From Branchiostoma belcheri (taxonomy: Eukaryota > Chordata > Leptocardii > Amphioxiformes > Branchiostomatidae): a DNA stretch of 64,000 nucleotides. The position numbers and the translations under genes are program-made. Location of the stretch: NCBI RefSeq assembly GCF_001625305.1, contig NW_017804009.1:1707579-1771578 (forward strand). The letters run 5' to 3'. Shown here in pieces: positions 44,415 through 55,639 of the stretch (its first letter is position 1; the number at the start of each line of letters is the position of its first letter). The notes beneath the pieces are model-generated. The model was given only the letters and a program-made list of their open reading frames with translations. It did no database searches and had not been told where the DNA came from.

Positions 44415-44576
44415 TACTCTCCAAGCAGAGGTTTAGGTTTTGGCTTTCTTTGGGCTTTTGCATGGGTATTTTTACGGAGTTGGGTTGGTGTAAAAAAAAA
44501 TAACATTGCAAAAAAGAAAGCCCGATAAAACACGCCAAAAATATAAACCAAAAGGTACACCTCTGCTTGGCGAGTA
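44415..44576. mobile_element. Fold-back MITE with 9-bp TSD (element C)
   Basis: 162 bases, tips tactctccaagcagaggt and cctctgcttggcgagta. Flanked by the perfect 9-mer tcaaagtgc at 44,406-44,414 and 44,577-44,585. Confidence 0.85.
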
Positions 44577-44639
44577 TCAAAGTGCTAGAGTACGACTAAA
44601 GTGCTGTCGTGTGCTGGTCGTGTGTAAGTAAAACATGTA

Positions 44640-46260
44640 ATCTCCAAGCAGATGGGAGGCAGCCTAACAATTAACAGTTACAAAAGGTTTGCACCCTTAT
44701 AGAGTTGGCGTAGGAGCGCATTCAAAAAACATTGAAGAACGAATGTGCGTAAAGTCCGTGGAAGAGTTATCAAACACATTCACAAGGAAATTTCGCCACA
44801 TTGGGATTAAGTGCGCGTAAGCCGTTGGTATCTGAAGGCTTGGCGTTTCAACGTTTGTCCGACTTTCTTCTTAATTTTTGATCTAATCGATTTATTTAAT
44901 TTTACTCTCCTATTGCGTCTGATCTACATTATCATTGGAAGAGGAACTGATATTAGCAATATCAGCAACGCTTTGTTGAATACCATATGCAACGTAGTTT
45001 GCGCTGCATCATAATATAATCTCGAAGCAATTGTACTCCATAGGTACTTAAGCGCATTCTTTGAACGGAGTCAGAGTTCATATAAGACTGGAACATTTGT
45101 ATGCATTTGAAAATGTCCACAGTCTTCTAAAAGATGTGTCACGGGCTATGGATCCCTCGGCTGTAGACCCCCAGCCCCCCTCGGAACCTCAATTTCCCAT
45201 CCAAGCCAGCCTAGCGGGGACCAATAGGCGGGCAGCATTTCGGCCACACCCACAACCCGCGCTTTAGCAAGATATGGTTGAAAAAGATGTTTCTCAAACT
45301 TGTTCAAAAGATACATTTGTAAATTGTTTTCTGCAATTCTGTGTCTTTGAATAGTTGGAGCAAAATAACTACCGAGCCGAGTTAAACCATTTCGGCACTG
45401 GGCTTCTGGTGCTTACGTCGGCCGCACGGCGTACAAAACAGTCATGATCTTAGGCCATGGAGGTAATTTTTTTTTTTACCTCCATGCTTAGGCCAAGTCT
45501 TTGTCTGTGAAAATGTAAGAAAAGAGGCCTTGCAGTCCTGTCCTGACGTACCTTCGGCACTGGAGATCTAGGACGGAAGCCGCCTCAGCTCTGTATACCG
45601 AGTGCTGAGAAAGGAACCCGTAACTTCGGTACTTGCATTATTTTCACCCCAAATACACCAATTCTTACATTGTTTATCTGACATTTCCAACTCCGATTAC
45701 CTGCCGCGCCGTACGGAAGGATGCTGTTCAACCCCATTGTCGAATGGAATCGACCGCAAAGTGGGCGTGGCGCGGAATGCTGGTCACCCATTGGTCGCCG
45801 CTAGGCTATGTGGATGTAGCCCCCCCCCCCTCCCCACCAGCATATAAGGAAACCCTGACCTGTGACCTGATCACGAGCGTGTGGTGTCCTGCCTGAGGCA
45901 GATGATCAGTCTCTACCAGACTAGCTACGCTGGCTATATATAGGAGAGTAATTGCCTGAGGAGTTTGGCGGCCTTGTAGATTTGACTGGCCGCGCAGTTC
46001 AGAGGGAAGGAATACTACCTCCCCGCGGCCGGACTCCCTTTGCCCATTTAATTCTCTTTTTTGCCGAGTTCTACGATCCGTATTCCCGTACAAAGGCCTG
46101 GTGGAGGCTACAGATGATTTTAAAGTGAAATTACGAAAGTTTGCGTTATGTCTCTCAAAGTACTCGCCATCGTTTTAAATAGGACATATACTAGGCTAGT
46201 GGTGATGGCATCGTTGGTTTACATTATTATATACATACATTGTATAAGTGATTGAACGTC
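44640..46260. other. Intergenic, no gene seen
   Basis: A solo MITE tip taatctccaagcagat occurs at 44,638 without a partner. A short hairpin (catggaggtaa / ttacctccatg) lies at 45,458-45,486. No supportable coding region. Confidence 0.35.
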
Positions 46261-46330
46261 CTTGGTTAAAGCGATGGAAAGTCTGAAAACAGAGGTAAAA
46301 CAAATAAAGATAAATCTCTATATCCCCCAG

Positions 46331-48898
46331 TCTGTTGTCAGTTCTACTGGCCATGGTTGTCATGGTTACCGGGCACGACCCGACTGAAAGACAACTTCAG
46401 GAAGCCGTTGCCATGGCGACTCTACAACTGAGCCGGCCACCAGCAGCAGCAGCGGCCTCTTCCAGCGGTAAGCGGTCTTCTTGAGGGATAGGAGATTGTC
46501 TATTTGAATAACTAAAGACCAGTGAAACATTTGTCCTTGAAATGATTAAAACGATATACCAGATGATCTATATGGTGCTGGGAAGACTTGACATGCCCTG
46601 GTGTAATGGTGACTTCCCTCCCTTCAGTCTGCAGTCCAGGCTGGTCCAAGTACGGTTCTCGCTGCTTCCGAGTTTTCACCAACCGCGTGACCTACGCGGG
46701 TGCCAATGCCGCCTGTCGCTCCAAGGCCCAGGGGGGCCGTTTGGCCATGCCGAAGGACAAGCCCACCAACGACGCCCTCGTTCGGCTGAGGAACGGACAG
46801 GTGATAATTTAATTTAATTTAATTTAATTTAATTTAATTTAATTTAATTTAATTTAATTTAATTTAATTTAATTTAATTTAATTTAATTTAATTTAATTT
46901 AATTTAATTTAATTTAATTTAATTTAATTTAATTTAATTTAATTTAATTTAATTTAATTTAATTTAATTTATTGATCGATTGATTGCTTGATTTGATTTA
47001 TTGATCGATTTATTGACAGAGCCAAACTGTCTCGACCTGGATCGGGTTAAACGACATCAGACGCGAAGGTCAGTTCGTCTGGGAAGACCGCCAGGCCCTG
47101 GGGTCCTTTCGGGTCTGGGCGGCTGACGAGCCCAACAACCTGCCCAACAGGAACGCAGACTGCGTCAAGATCGAGAAAGCCAGCTCGTCTGGCGTGTATG
47201 CGAACAAGTGGAGAGATTATCTCTGTAATGGACGTCTGGGTTACATCTGTGAGAAAGGTAAGGCTGTGTTTCTTTTTGTTGGCTTCTTTTCCAATATTGT
47301 ACTTGCTTCCAAGTGTGTTTGTAAAGTATGGATGTTTGTGTGTGTGTGCCTGTGTGTTTATCACAGAATCGCATTTTGGAGAGCTGGCTTGATCTCAGGC
47401 ACCATCTATAGGGAGCGGTGAGGCTTTTCTGCTTAATGCTTTTTAGCGACCTGCCTAGTGTGCTGGAATATTCGTTTATCACGTTGCATCACACTTGCTA
47501 TGCTTACTTTCACAGAAGGAAAACATACTGTTTTGCTCTGTTTTGTCTTCTTGTTTTAAGAACAAACCATTAAGGTCAGTGGCTTGGATCAGGCAAAACT
47601 GGTTCTATAGTAGGCCCCCTGTGGTATTGGGTTACATTATGTGGGAAGTAGCAGGGCAGAGTTGGAGAGACCAAGGATGTCTTTTTTAACCTCCTTGGAG
47701 AGACTGATCTCCATACATATGACTATGTTTGAGTATTATATAAGAACAGTTACTGTAGTTTCTTCGGTTAGACAGTGTTAACGTAAACGTTATGCATTTG
47801 CTTTGCAAAAAATGTTACCTTCCCCGGTGTAAAGAAAAAAAAAATTGTAGAAAAAAGTGTAAAGGAAAAACAAAAATTGTTACGTTGAAAACGTTTCGAT
47901 CTCGAATTACTGACAGTCCAAGCTGTGGCAAACAAAAAATGTGACCATGTTTAATCAACGAACGGATTTGCACTGGCCTATTTGAGTAACTACGACCACG
48001 TACAGGGTGTGGCTATCATATTAGTTTTTAACTCATGACATGATGGAAGCATAGACTATATGACCTTTTGTAAGAAAGGCCAGTGGGTGAACGTTCACAG
48101 GGTTCGAAATACTGGGTGCATGTGCACCTTAATGCACCCAAAATTGGAGCTGTGCACCCAATTATTTTCTTTGTTGTAGTTCTTGTGTAAGATTTTGAAC
48201 TTAGCTCCCATTTCAGATTCAAGCTTAGAAGAGGAGCATTAATATCTGTAATTATGTTTTGTTTTATATGGTGGACCAAAAAAAATTTTGGTACACCTAA
48301 TTTTTTAGGTAATAGGTTGGGTGTACCAGTGCACCTATTCCCAAAAATGAATTTCGAGCCCTAAATTCATCTTCTGTCATCTAGGCACCACCCGGACCAG
48401 CGTGCCTGTCGGCCGCCCTGCTCGCCCCAGAGGAAGTGGGCGTCATCTCGCAGCCGTGCACCGCTCCACTCTCATGACGACCAAGCTCAGCAAATGTGCC
48501 TCCATCTTAGAGAAGGTGGCGAAGAGTCTCATGGCCAGGTGAGTGATAGACGTTTTTCAATGTAACAGTGCAATTTTGTTTCATTAAAAGTTCAAAATCC
48601 ATTGTTTTAATTATAAACCAGCCTGGTATGTCCACTTCGTGGCTCATATTGTAACATTTCCGGCTAACCAGCTAACCCACGAACCGACCAACCAATCATC
48701 CACAACCCAACCTTCCACCTAACCAGCCAATCAATCAATCAATCAATCGATCAACTGATCAATCAATCAATCAACCAACCAACAAATCAACACACAAACA
48801 CCAAAAAACAGTTACTCAAGCAACTAGATTTGATTTTGGAACAAACAAACAAACAAACCCGTTTTTCATTATAAAGATCACTTATACTAAATAAGTAC

Positions 48899-48966
<68 letters not shown>

Positions 48967-51900
48967 TACTAAATGAAAATTGCAAAGTAAGTATGATTTC
49001 GTCGCCTATTATAAATCTAATATGAAGCCAATCATTGTTTGCGGTAGAAAAGAATTTCGATTACACTAGATTTGTTCTGCTATACTGAGTCGAAGAATGT
49101 AGCTGTTTGAAACTAAACGAAACCTGTTGTTCCAGTCCCGAACATTACAGCCTGGACGTTCTGTCCCGTGTCAACTCTCCTCACATCATCAACATTTGTG
49201 CCCGGGTCAGCCCAGTAGTGACAGCGTGTCCTAGAAGAGCCAGCCCAGAGTTCCGTTCGGCAGACGGCCGTTGCAACAACCAGCGTCGCCCCCTGTGGGG
49301 AAGCACTGAGCAGTGCCTGAAAAGGCTTCTCCCGCCCGAGTACGACGATGGTATGAGTCTTATTATCACAGTTGTGCGTTTATCACTGGTAACCGAGTAC
49401 TGAAAGTAGTTAAGCACTGGAAAATGAGAGTTGAGTTAAGGCTCAGCACTGGCATTCCAGTCCTGAAGGAGCTTAAGCACTAGAAAAGTTAAACGCCACT
49501 CTGCACAGTGCGCAACATTCTTCAGCACTAGGTATCTAGTACTAACACAATTTTGACCATTGAATCTGCCCTGGAACACCAGTGTATATGGTGTGATTTC
49601 CGTAGACTTGCTCTGCCGCGAAATGACCAGCCATTGAATGTTGAAAATGTTTCCTGTTTCTTCTTCTCCAAACAAAAGGTCAATGGTCTGGAGCAGACAT
49701 CCTGTGGTACTGGATTACATTATGTAACGGTACACATTCGGGGAGCTGGTCACCATATTTATATTTCAGTCCATACCATGGTATGGATGAAATATATTGT
49801 GTTCTCTCATGTTTCTTCTCCTTCTCCTTCTCCTGCCAAACAGTCAAAGGGATTCAACTCCGCCATCATTCAGCCAAATGACTTGAAATTGGGCATGGAG
49901 GTAGAGTGGATCAATACCCCCAGGCTTTTTTTTTCATTTTTTTGATACATGCCTTTGAAAAATTTTTCTGAAGGTTTTTTGGGGCATTTTTCGCCAAAAA
50001 ATGGATTTTTGGATCCTGAGCCCTGGTTTTACAACCAAATGATTCGAAATTCGGTATAAGGGTACCTTGAACATGTGTCTACAGAATAGCAGTCGCATAT
50101 TTGGCATACACCACTTCCAAATGACTCATTTGGGGGACTTTAATGGCTATTTTCAGCAAAACAAGGGCCAAAAGTGCTATACCCGTTCCATGTTCTATCT
50201 AAAGAATGGCACGTTCCATCTGCCGTTGGCCATGGAACACGTGTTCCATTGCGGGTTACCTGGGGTCACATTGCACGTAAGTCGGGCGTAATGACCCACA
50301 CATTCAGTTTTATGTACCTTCAAAATGTATCAAATCTCATCATTGTTAGTATTTGCATACCTGTAATAAGATTAGTAAAGCTTTCGAGATGTTCTCAATT
50401 GCATAGCTACTATATAATTCATTTATTTGAGAATCTTTGCCAGTTTTACACTGGGGTAAGTTTGGAATAGTCCACTTTTGCGTGGGAGGGAGATGGACTG
50501 AAATGTGCTGTATTTGCTCCCAAGCAAATGTCGGCCTCTCTAGTTGTATCTGTATCTTCATATGCATGTGTATAACTGCATTTGTTAGGCGAGACCATGT
50601 GAAGGTAAACATTATGCATTAGCTTTGAAAATTTTACATTTCTAGTTCCATTTGTGCCCGTAGGTTTTATGTCGCCACGCACGATCGGCCGAAACCGTGC
50701 TCGACTCCCCACCGCCCGACGGGTCAGCACGGTCATGCACGAGGACCTGCGGAAATCCAGCCAGGTTAACACTCACATGGTCATGCAGTTCGGACAGTTC
50801 CTGGACCACGACTTCACTCTTACACCTAGCTTCCAGGAAGAAGGTTGATTAATCATAAGCAATAACGTGGCTCTAAGAATTCTAAAATATTTTTTAAAAA
50901 AATATTTGCATACCCACTGGTAGCAGAGGGCCAGTATGATATAAAAAGACAGGAAACGTTGCAAACGTTAAAAACGTTACAAAATGTTTCAAGAACTAAC
51001 CATGAACATATTGTGTGTATATGGCTCATTCACGATTCGCACAAATAGCCCGGCTGGACCCCGGTTTGGAAATCCGACATTACCTGGTTATACTAGTGAT
51101 TGTCTTATGATTTACTCTTCCTCAGGTCTCGACTGTGACTGTGACTCTATGGACGAACGCTGTTTCAACATCAACATCCCCTCTGATGATCGTGACTTCG
51201 CAGGCAGGCGCTGCCTGGGATTCGCTCGCTCCCGATCCTGTCCGAACGAAGGGTGCCGCATGGGCCGCCGGCAGCAGCTGAACCAGATCACCGCCTTCGT
51301 GGACGCCTCCAACGTCTACGGCTCCTCGGACAAAGAGATACAAGAGCTCAGGGGGAGGAGCCAACGCGATGGTAGATAGAAGCATATTTTAGTGCTGTTT
51401 TTCTTTACAGCTTTTCTCGTTGTTTCGATAAAACTTAAATCAACAATGTCCTTCTCTCCTAGGAACGCGCGGCCAGCTGAAGTCCAGACTGAACCCTGCA
51501 AAGGCTGACAAGAAGGAACTCCTGCCCGGCGCCTTCACGGAGGGATTTGAGTGTGACGAATTTACCGGGTCCGAGACGTGCTCGCAGGCTGGGGACGTCC
51601 GTGTGAACGAGCAGCCGGGACTGACCTCCATGCACACCGTCTTCCTGCGGGAACACAACAGGATCGCCAGGCGGCTGTCCCAAATCAACCCGCGCTGGAG
51701 CGACGATCGGGTGTTCTTCGAGACCAGGAAGATCGTCGGCGCGCTGATGCAGAAGATCACGTACGGGGAATTTCTTCCTCGCGTTCTCGGACCGACAACC
51801 ATGACTACTTATCGCTTACGGCTCCTCCGAAGCGGCTTCTATGGAGGGTACGACTCGAGGGTGAACCCCACCATCTCTAACGTCTTCGCCACGGCAGCCT

Positions 51901-53689
51901 TCAGATTCGGCCACAGTCTAGTTCAGAACCTTCTCCTCCGCTATTCTTCTGACTTCAACGAGGCCAGCGCATGCCCGATTCGTCTGGCCTTTTCTTTCTT
52001 CAATCCATCCCACATCTTCAACAACGACCAGGGTGGCCCGGACTCCATCCTACGGGGACTGACCGCCCAGCCCCATCAGGACTTCGACCGGTTCATGGTC
52101 TCGGGCCTGACGAAAGACCTGTTTGCGGATCCTCCCGGGTCAGGTCGCGGCCTGGACCTGGCGGCACTGAACATTCAGCGGGGCAGAGACCACGGGCTAC
52201 CCGGCTACAACGCCTGGAGGGTGAAGGTTGGCCTCCGCAGAGCGAGGAGCTTTGCCGACCTGGCGAGGGAGATCCCTGATGTCAACACGCGGCAGAAACT
52301 GGAGAGTGTGTACAGGTAAGATATTTAACTTCGCAACACCATTCCTTTGGGTGAAAGACAGAAAAACTCCTAATAAAAAGACTGGAGCATTCGCCAGTCC
52401 TTTAACGTGATAAACTTACCACGTGTTTGTTTAGTTATGTGAATGTCTTTATTTCAGGTATTTCATCCATAGAAAACAACGGTACAAACATAGAAACACA
52501 AACTATACATACAGCACATTATATACTATATATAAGTTGCATCCTGCTCGTAGGAACAACTTCCCTTGTTTACCTTGGAGCTTCTGTATGGTATTTCGTA
52601 GTCCTTCAAGAAGAAACGATATGAGATGAACGTGTTGCTTACCGTTTTCAGCCACGTGGACGACATTGACCTGTTCGTGGGGGGTCTTGCTGAGGAGTCC
52701 ATGCCGGGCGGTGTCGTCGGTCCAACCTTCGCCTGTCTGCTCGCCATGCAGTTCCAGGACCTCCGCAAGGGGGACCGCCTCTGGTTCGAGAACCGTGGAC
52801 AGTTTACAGCAGGTCTGTGGACATCTCGTTAGGAAGTCTACCACTCTTTATGATCTCTTATCTATCCCTTAATCTGATTATATGACAACTGGGCACCACA
52901 GAAAGTCTGACAACCAGTTTCCCCTCCTTCTCTATTTTTCTTTTCTACTTTTACGTAGTTCCCGATGTTTTGCTGAGAGGAAGCTAACCACCATATTTTT
53001 TGTTCACTTCACGTTACAGGAAGACCTTTGCCAGAGAGAGGCCTTGTGTAGGTGGATTTATCTCAGGATGATGATTATTTTCGTTTACCTTAGACCGGTG
53101 CAAAAGCTCAATTTATAGAGTGCTCGCTTTGTAACTGGGAGGTCGTGAGTTCAAGCCCCGGCCGGGTCATACCAAAGACTTTAAAAATGGTACACACTTC
53201 TGTTTCTGCATAGCACACAGCACATATGAGAAAGAGTGTGGAAAGGTCAAACACACAGCACTACCAGCGGACTAGCCCTTTGCTGTAGTGCATTGCACAA
53301 CTGTGTGTCGCCCAAGGGCTACAAAAATGGATATGGTCACCACCCTACGCTCTGCATAAGGGCACGAGAGACCTTTATTTTCTTTCTTTCTTTTATCCAG
53401 CCCAACTCGCTGAGATCAGAAAGAGGTGGATCTGGTGGCCTATGCGACTTTGAATGTCTTGTGTAAGTGGATGTATTTCAGGATGATGACAGTCATTTTC
53501 TGTTCACCTTTTTCTCCAGCCCAAATTGCTGAGATCAGGAAGACCAGTCTGGCCCGGATCCTGTGCGACAACACGGACGGCACCACACACATGCAGCCGG
53601 ACGTCTTCAGGCTGCCCACACAGCCTGGGAACGAGAGGGTGAGGTGCTCCTCTCTGTCCCGGATGGACCTGACCAAGTGGCGAGTGTAG
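46331..53689 (+). CDS. C-type lectin plus animal heme peroxidase gene
   Basis: Ten phase-compatible exons: 46,331-46,467; 46,628-46,800; 47,020-47,257; 48,385-48,538; 49,136-49,350; 50,664-50,843; 51,126-51,371; 51,463-52,315; 52,652-52,812; 53,520-53,689 (TAG). Exon one carries a signal-like segment (LLSVLLAMVVMVTG); the true start may lie here or upstream. Exons 2-3 form a C-type lectin domain (CSPGWSKYGSRCF ... VWAADEPNN ... WRDYLCNGRLGYICEK) with the EPN sugar-binding triplet. Exons 4-10 are an animal heme peroxidase (MPO/TPO/peroxidasin type): DGRCNN, distal QFLDHDFTLTP, SNVYGSS, catalytic SMHTVFLREHNR, proximal histidine in FRFGHSLV, and NIQRGRDHGLPGYN. About 840 residues in total. All key residues look intact, so a secreted H2O2-using enzyme is likely. 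Confidence 0.88.
46802..46972. repeat. (AATTT)n microsatellite
   Basis: About 33 copies of the pentamer aattt, almost pure, in the intron between the two lectin exons, starting right after the donor. Confidence 0.95.
48098..48362. mobile_element. Possible short hAT-like MITE
   Basis: Left end cagggttcgaaatactggg, right end aatgaatttcgagccct, with gcaccca/gtgcacc inverted motifs inside. No matching target duplication was found, so support is weak. Confidence 0.3.
48580..48650. mobile_element. Fragment of GGCCACACC-family MITE interior
   Basis: The phrase tcattaaaagttcaaaatcc through aaccagcctggtatgtccac matches the interior of the element at 55,257-55,629. Neither tip is left. Confidence 0.5.
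48725..48970. repeat. Microsatellite cluster and Penelope scrap
   Basis: (AATC)n at about 48,727-48,775. A 35-base scrap aacagttactcaagcaact at about 48,808 matches the terminal repeat of the Penelope copy at 53,890. (ACAA)n follows at 48,840, then (TAG)n at 48,898-48,966. Confidence 0.7.
53096..53370 (+). repeat. tRNA-derived SINE
   Basis: Box A-like agctcaatttatagagtg, an anticodon arm with loop tttgtaa (Thr-like TGT), and box B agttcaagccc at about 53,149, followed by a non-tRNA body ending near aagggcacgagagacc. It sits in the last intron of the peroxidase gene. Confidence 0.6.
53398..53424 (+). pseudogene. Copy of the peroxidase last-exon start
   Basis: ccagcccaactcgctgagat plus cagaaag duplicates the acceptor and first codons of the true last exon (ccagcccaaattgctgagat, 53,516). 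Surrounding phrases (tgtaagtggatgtatttcag) also recur at about 53,050 and 53,460, so a small tandem duplication created it. Confidence 0.6.
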
Positions 53690-53821
53690 GGGGATTCTCG
53701 TGTAGACTAGCCGGTTCGCTCTCCTACCAGGTTTCTTCCGTAAACCCACTTTCACCACAATAATTTCTCTGATGCATTTGCTAACATCAGAAGTTGACTG
53801 AGACAAAAGCTACACATTTAG

Positions 53822-54187
53822 CTTAAACTTGTCTTGACTTACGTCGATGAAGGTTAGACATCCAGGTAATACGATACGCCAAAAAGCAGTTACTCAAGCA
53901 ACTGGATATGATTTTGAAAACGTCAGACGTTTCAGCTAGTATCCACTTGCTTTCGTCAGTGACTGAGAGACCAGAGGGGAAAGCAGGTTTATAAGCACAA
54001 CATATTGATTGATATGCAAATAAAGTGAAGACAAATTTTTGGAAGTCGAAAAAGGAACAAAAGTCAGACAAGTCAAGACAACATGATGCAAATTAGTCTG
54101 AAAGCTCCTGTTATACAGAACGACCCGTATAAAGATCGACCCGTAGCCCCCCTTCCCTGTTGAGGGTGGGGTTGTACATTCTTTCAT
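53822..54187 (-). mobile_element. Penelope-like element, 5'-truncated, minus copy
   Basis: Reading leftward from 54,187, the minus strand starts with the last codons of a Penelope ORF (ERMYNPTLN-type ending) followed by the terminal non-coding region. It is joined head to head with the plus copy at 54,188. It contains a hammerhead-like motif at 53,920-53,960. Confidence 0.65.
53920..53960 (-). ncRNA. Hammerhead-like motif in the minus Penelope copy
   Basis: The reverse complement shows the same CTGACGA (53,953-53,959), stem-loop and GAAA (53,930-53,933). One stem II pair is mismatched (agcaagt/actagct). Confidence 0.45.
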
Positions 54188-54910
54188 TCTTTCAAAACTT
54201 CAACATAGCCACTAACTTCAAACCTCACTCAACCCTCAGACAAAGACTGGTACACCCTAAGGACCGACCTCACAAAGGTACCAAGGCGAATGTCATTTAC
54301 AGACCCAAATGTGAGGAGCCCAATTGTAACAACACCTACATCGGATAGACAAGTCGACCGCTCAAAGTAAGATACAAAGAACATTGCCGACCTAGTGCCA
54401 ACGGCTACTCCTCAGCTATTTTCCACCACCTACAACACAACCAGGGTCACTCTTTCAAACTCGAGTCCACGGATATCTTAGACCGCGAAACACGCTGGTG
54501 GGAACGGGGTGTTAAAGAGGCAATATATGAAAGAATGTACAACCCCACCCTCAATAGGGAAGGGGGGCTACGGGTCGATCTTTCCGGCACTTGGATTTGA
54601 CACTCCCAGCCCCGAGGACAGACAACACTTAAGCTCCTGTTCTGTATAACAGGAGCTTTCAGACTAATTTGCATCATCTTGTCTTGACTTGTCTGACTTT
54701 TGTTCCTTTTTCGACTTCCAAAAATTTGTCTTCACTTTATTTGCATATCAATCAATAGGTTGTGCTTATAAACCTGCTTTCCCCTCTGGTCTCTCAGTCA
54801 CTGACGAAAGCTAGTGGATACTAGCTGAAACGTCTGACGTTTTCAAAATCATATCCAGTTGCTTGAGTAACTGCTTTTTGGCTTGTCTTGACTTGTCTAT
54901 CTTTTGTTCC
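54188..54910 (+). mobile_element. Penelope-like element, 5'-truncated, plus copy
   Basis: Encodes the C-terminal GIY-YIG endonuclease of a Penelope retroelement: a VIYRPKCEEPNCNNTYIG block, RPLKVRYKEHC and HSFKLESTDILDRETRWWER, ending NREGGLRVDLSGTW. A TAG replaces a glutamine codon right after TYIG (54,346-54,348), so it is dead. The downstream terminal repeat (54,640-54,905) is inverted relative to the minus copy. The reverse transcriptase is absent. Confidence 0.8.
54799..54845 (+). ncRNA. Hammerhead-ribozyme-like motif
   Basis: CTGACGA (54,801-54,807), then a 7-bp stem agctagt/actagct with ggat loop, then GAAA (54,827-54,830), then cgt-ctg-acg as a short stem III followed by tt. This order matches the hammerhead core CUGANGA-stem II-GAAA-stem III. 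One extra A separates the core from stem II. Hammerhead ribozymes are known in Penelope terminal repeats. Confidence 0.5.
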
Positions 54911-55050
54911 CTGCATTTCTGCTCAAGTTATCCAGTGTCACTGACAGAAGGTAGTGGATGCTACCTGAAACGTCTGACCGTTTCCAAATCATATCCAATT
55001 ACTTGAGTCACTGTTACTGGTGTAAGCTTATTACCTGTATGTCTAACCTT
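54905..55050 (+). mobile_element. Further Penelope terminal-repeat piece
   Basis: Repeats ctgacagaaggtagtggatg / ctacctgaaacgtctgac and caaatcatatccaattac. It retains a perfect stem II but the core reads CTGACAGA, one base too long for a hammerhead. Confidence 0.5.
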
Positions 55051-55069
55051 CAACGACGTACAAAATACA

Positions 55070-55077
55070 CACACACA

Positions 55078-55128
<51 letters not shown>
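55070..55128. repeat. (CA)n microsatellite
   Basis: About 28 CA dinucleotides, interrupted once near the left end by caaaca. Confidence 0.95.
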
Positions 55129-55129
<1 letters not shown>

Positions 55130-55256
55130 TCCCTCTATCATAAACCTGTTACTAGTACAAAACCCTTGACGTCTGAACCGGTTGGTCGCACTGGGAAACC
55201 ATTCAAACGCCTGCACGCTGTTAGGGTAGCAGATGGCTAAATCACAGGACCCTTTA

Positions 55257-55629
55257 GCCCACACCAATTTAATTTCTTGGTTAACGGATTCGCCCGCTTC
55301 ATTTCTTCCTGATTTGCAAAAAAAAAAAAAAAATTCAGAATCAACTGCAAAATGCTCATATTTTGCCCTGAACAGTTGAAAAGTCCTTTTCTTCCTAGTT
55401 GTTACAGTTATTCCATCTTCCAATGCAGTGGTATCATTAAAAATTCAAAATTCATTGTTTAAATTTTGAACCAGCCTGGTGTGTTGACTTCATGGCTCCT
55501 ATCGTACCATTTTAGGCCATAATAGTAAATCAAAAGGATGCCTAGGCCTGTTTTTATTTTTTTCGCCTGCCCGCTCCATTATTTTTCTTAAAAAAACCCC
55601 GTTAACCAAGAAATTAAATTGGTGTTGCC
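55257..55629. mobile_element. Harbinger-type MITE, GGCCACACC family (copy 3)
   Basis: 373 bases, tips gcccacaccaatttaatttc and inverse ending ggtgttgcc, flanked by TTA (55,254-55,256 and 55,630-55,632). Opposite orientation to copies 1 and 2 and more diverged. Confidence 0.75.
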
Positions 55630-55639
55630 TTAGCCTTCG

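Noticed and set aside
46274..46295. Short first exon (ATG, MESLKTE) for the lectin-peroxidase gene
   Set aside because: Splicing its gtaaaac donor to 46,331 gives the wrong phase and an early stop, and the intron would be only ~35 bases.
53096..53170. tRNA-Thr gene
   Set aside because: The acceptor stem does not pair and non-tRNA sequence typical of a SINE follows.
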